DNA from: Asaia bogorensis | Lineage (GTDB): Bacteria; Pseudomonadota; Alphaproteobacteria; Acetobacterales; Acetobacteraceae | NCBI GenBank assembly: GCA_945873675.1 | Contig: CAMCEP010000155.1 | Location: forward strand, 1 to 6,600 | Direction: 5' to 3' | DNA: 6,600 bases | Shown: piece by piece, positions 5,836 to 6,600 of the stretch | How the letters are laid out: the number at the start of each line of letters is the position of its first letter | Numbering within the stretch: the first letter of the stretch is position 1 | The notes under the pieces: generated by a model | The model's database searches: none | The model's input: the letters and a program-made list of their open reading frames with translations, nothing else | What the model was told of the DNA's origin: nothing | Program-made: the position numbers and the translations under genes

Positions 5836-6600
5836 ATGAAAGCACCGCTTCGCCTGCTGGCCGGATTTGCGGCCCTCGCCCTGTCTGCGCTGCCCGCCGC
5901 GGCGCAGGGCAGCCTCAATATGGTTTGCGCGCCGGCCGCTGATTGGTGTGAGGCGATTGCCGCCGGCTTTCAGCGCGATACCGGCATTCGTGTGGCCATG
6001 ACGCGCAAATCATCCGGTGAAATCCTAGCGCAAATCCGGGCCGAGGCGCAGAACCCCCGCACTGATATCTGGTTCGGTGCTTCGGCCGAGACGCATTTCT
6101 CGGCCGCCGAGGGTAATCTGCTGCAAGCCTATACGTCGCCCAATATGGCAGGGCTGCATGATTGGGCGAAGCGCGTGCATGCGATGTCAGGTGAACGCTG
6201 CGTTGGTGTTTCATCTGGTGCGATTGGGCTTGCCTGGAACCGCGAATTGATGGCGCGCAAGAACCTGCCGCTGCCGCGAAGCTGGGCGGATATGCTGAAC
6301 CCGGCCTATCGCGGTGAAATCCAATTGCCCAATCCGAATTCTTCCGGCACTGCCTATACGATCATTGCCGGGCTTATTCAGCTTTGGGATGAGGACCGCG
6401 CTTTCGATTATTTGCGGCGCCTGCATCCAAATGTGAATGCCTATACGCGTTCCGGCGCGGCGCCGATGCAGGCAGTATCCCGTGGTGAAACCGCACTTGC
6501 TGTCAGCTTCAATATGGAAGTCACTTCCATGCAGCAGGCGGGGTTTCCGATTGATCTGGTCTATCCGTCGGAAGGCACGTCTTACGAAGTTGCCTGCATG
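5836..6600 (+). CDS. ABC transporter periplasmic binding protein, second of a tandem pair, 3' end beyond window
   Basis: This is a paralogue of the preceding gene, in the same class-2 periplasmic binding family. The 255 visible residues align without gaps to the first protein after the signal peptide; about 131 of 231 positions are identical by hand count (about 57%). Shared blocks include FQRDTGIRV, IRAEAQNPR, NPNSSGTAY and AFDYLRRLHPNVNAYTRSG. The signal peptide MKAPLRLLAGFAALALSALPAAA ends in a clean AAA site, giving mature QGSLNMVC. Cysteines C31 and C38 match the neighbour's C32/C39, while other cysteines (C122, C254) are not shared. ATG at 5836 follows AGGGG (5823-5827) by 8 nt, and only 16 nt separates it from the previous stop, so the two are probably co-transcribed. 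About 88 residues should lie beyond the window. Ligand unknown; divergence in the binding half may mean a different specificity. Confidence 0.93.
   Translation, partial: MKAPLRLLAGFAALALSALPAAAQGSLNMVCAPAADWCEAIAAGFQRDTGIRVAMTRKSSGEILAQIRAEAQNPRTDIWFGASAETHFSAAEGNLLQAYTSPNMAGLHDWAKRVHAMSGERCVGVSSGAIGLAWNRELMARKNLPLPRSWADMLNPAYRGEIQLPNPNSSGTAYTIIAGLIQLWDEDRAFDYLRRLHPNVNAYTRSGAAPMQAVSRGETALAVSFNMEVTSMQQAGFPIDLVYPSEGTSYEVACM

Noticed and set aside
5295..5918. 207-codon minus-strand open frame opposite the binding-protein pair
   Set aside because: It is antisense to strongly conserved binding-protein coding sequence and shows no recognisable domain.
4788..6600. Specific assignment of the binding proteins as ferric-iron receptors
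   Set aside because: The paired tyrosines expected of iron-binding FbpA proteins could not be identified with confidence, and the Pho-box context points elsewhere, so the ligand is left open.

Overview
The window looks like GC-rich chromosomal DNA from an alphaproteobacterium, probably a Rhodospirillales/Acetobacteraceae-type organism. This is judged from codon usage, from the many periplasmic binding proteins, and from protein sequence feel. No ribosomal or other marker gene is present to confirm it.

Layout. (1) Bases 1-110 are a perfect 110-bp palindrome lying over the front of a sodium:solute symporter gene. The right arm is genuine symporter coding sequence. The left arm is its exact reverse complement and is most likely a fold-back assembly or amplification artefact at a contig end, so the symporter lacks its true N-terminus. 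(2) The symporter (to 1743) resembles the VC_2705-type acetate/solute symporters and carries a canonical EF-hand-like calcium loop. A stem-loop follows it, then two tightly spaced small membrane proteins (1815-2135 and 2141-2434), the first with a YggT-like layout, and then a third small membrane protein (2540-2905, TTG start). (3) On the minus strand, convergent with these, lies a lone TctC/Bug-family binding protein (2950-3948) with no TctA or TctB partner in view. (4) A 244-bp divergent intergenic region containing an AT-rich dyad separates it from an unrecognised four-helix membrane protein (4193-4666). (5) After a stem-loop and a strong Pho-box match (4750-4767) come two tandem, paralogous ABC-type binding proteins (4788-5819 and 5836 to the window end), about 57% identical by hand alignment and spaced as an operon.

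Functional reading. This is a solute-uptake region with three transporter systems side by side: a Na+ symporter, an orphan TTT-type binding protein, and an iron/phosphonate-type ABC system whose permease and ATPase genes would be expected beyond the right edge. The most informative regulatory clue is the Pho-box match before the tandem binding proteins. It raises the possibility of a phosphorus-containing substrate, although its spacing to the start codon is not that of a canonical PhoB-activated promoter. No mobile element, CRISPR array, RNA gene or defence system was seen.
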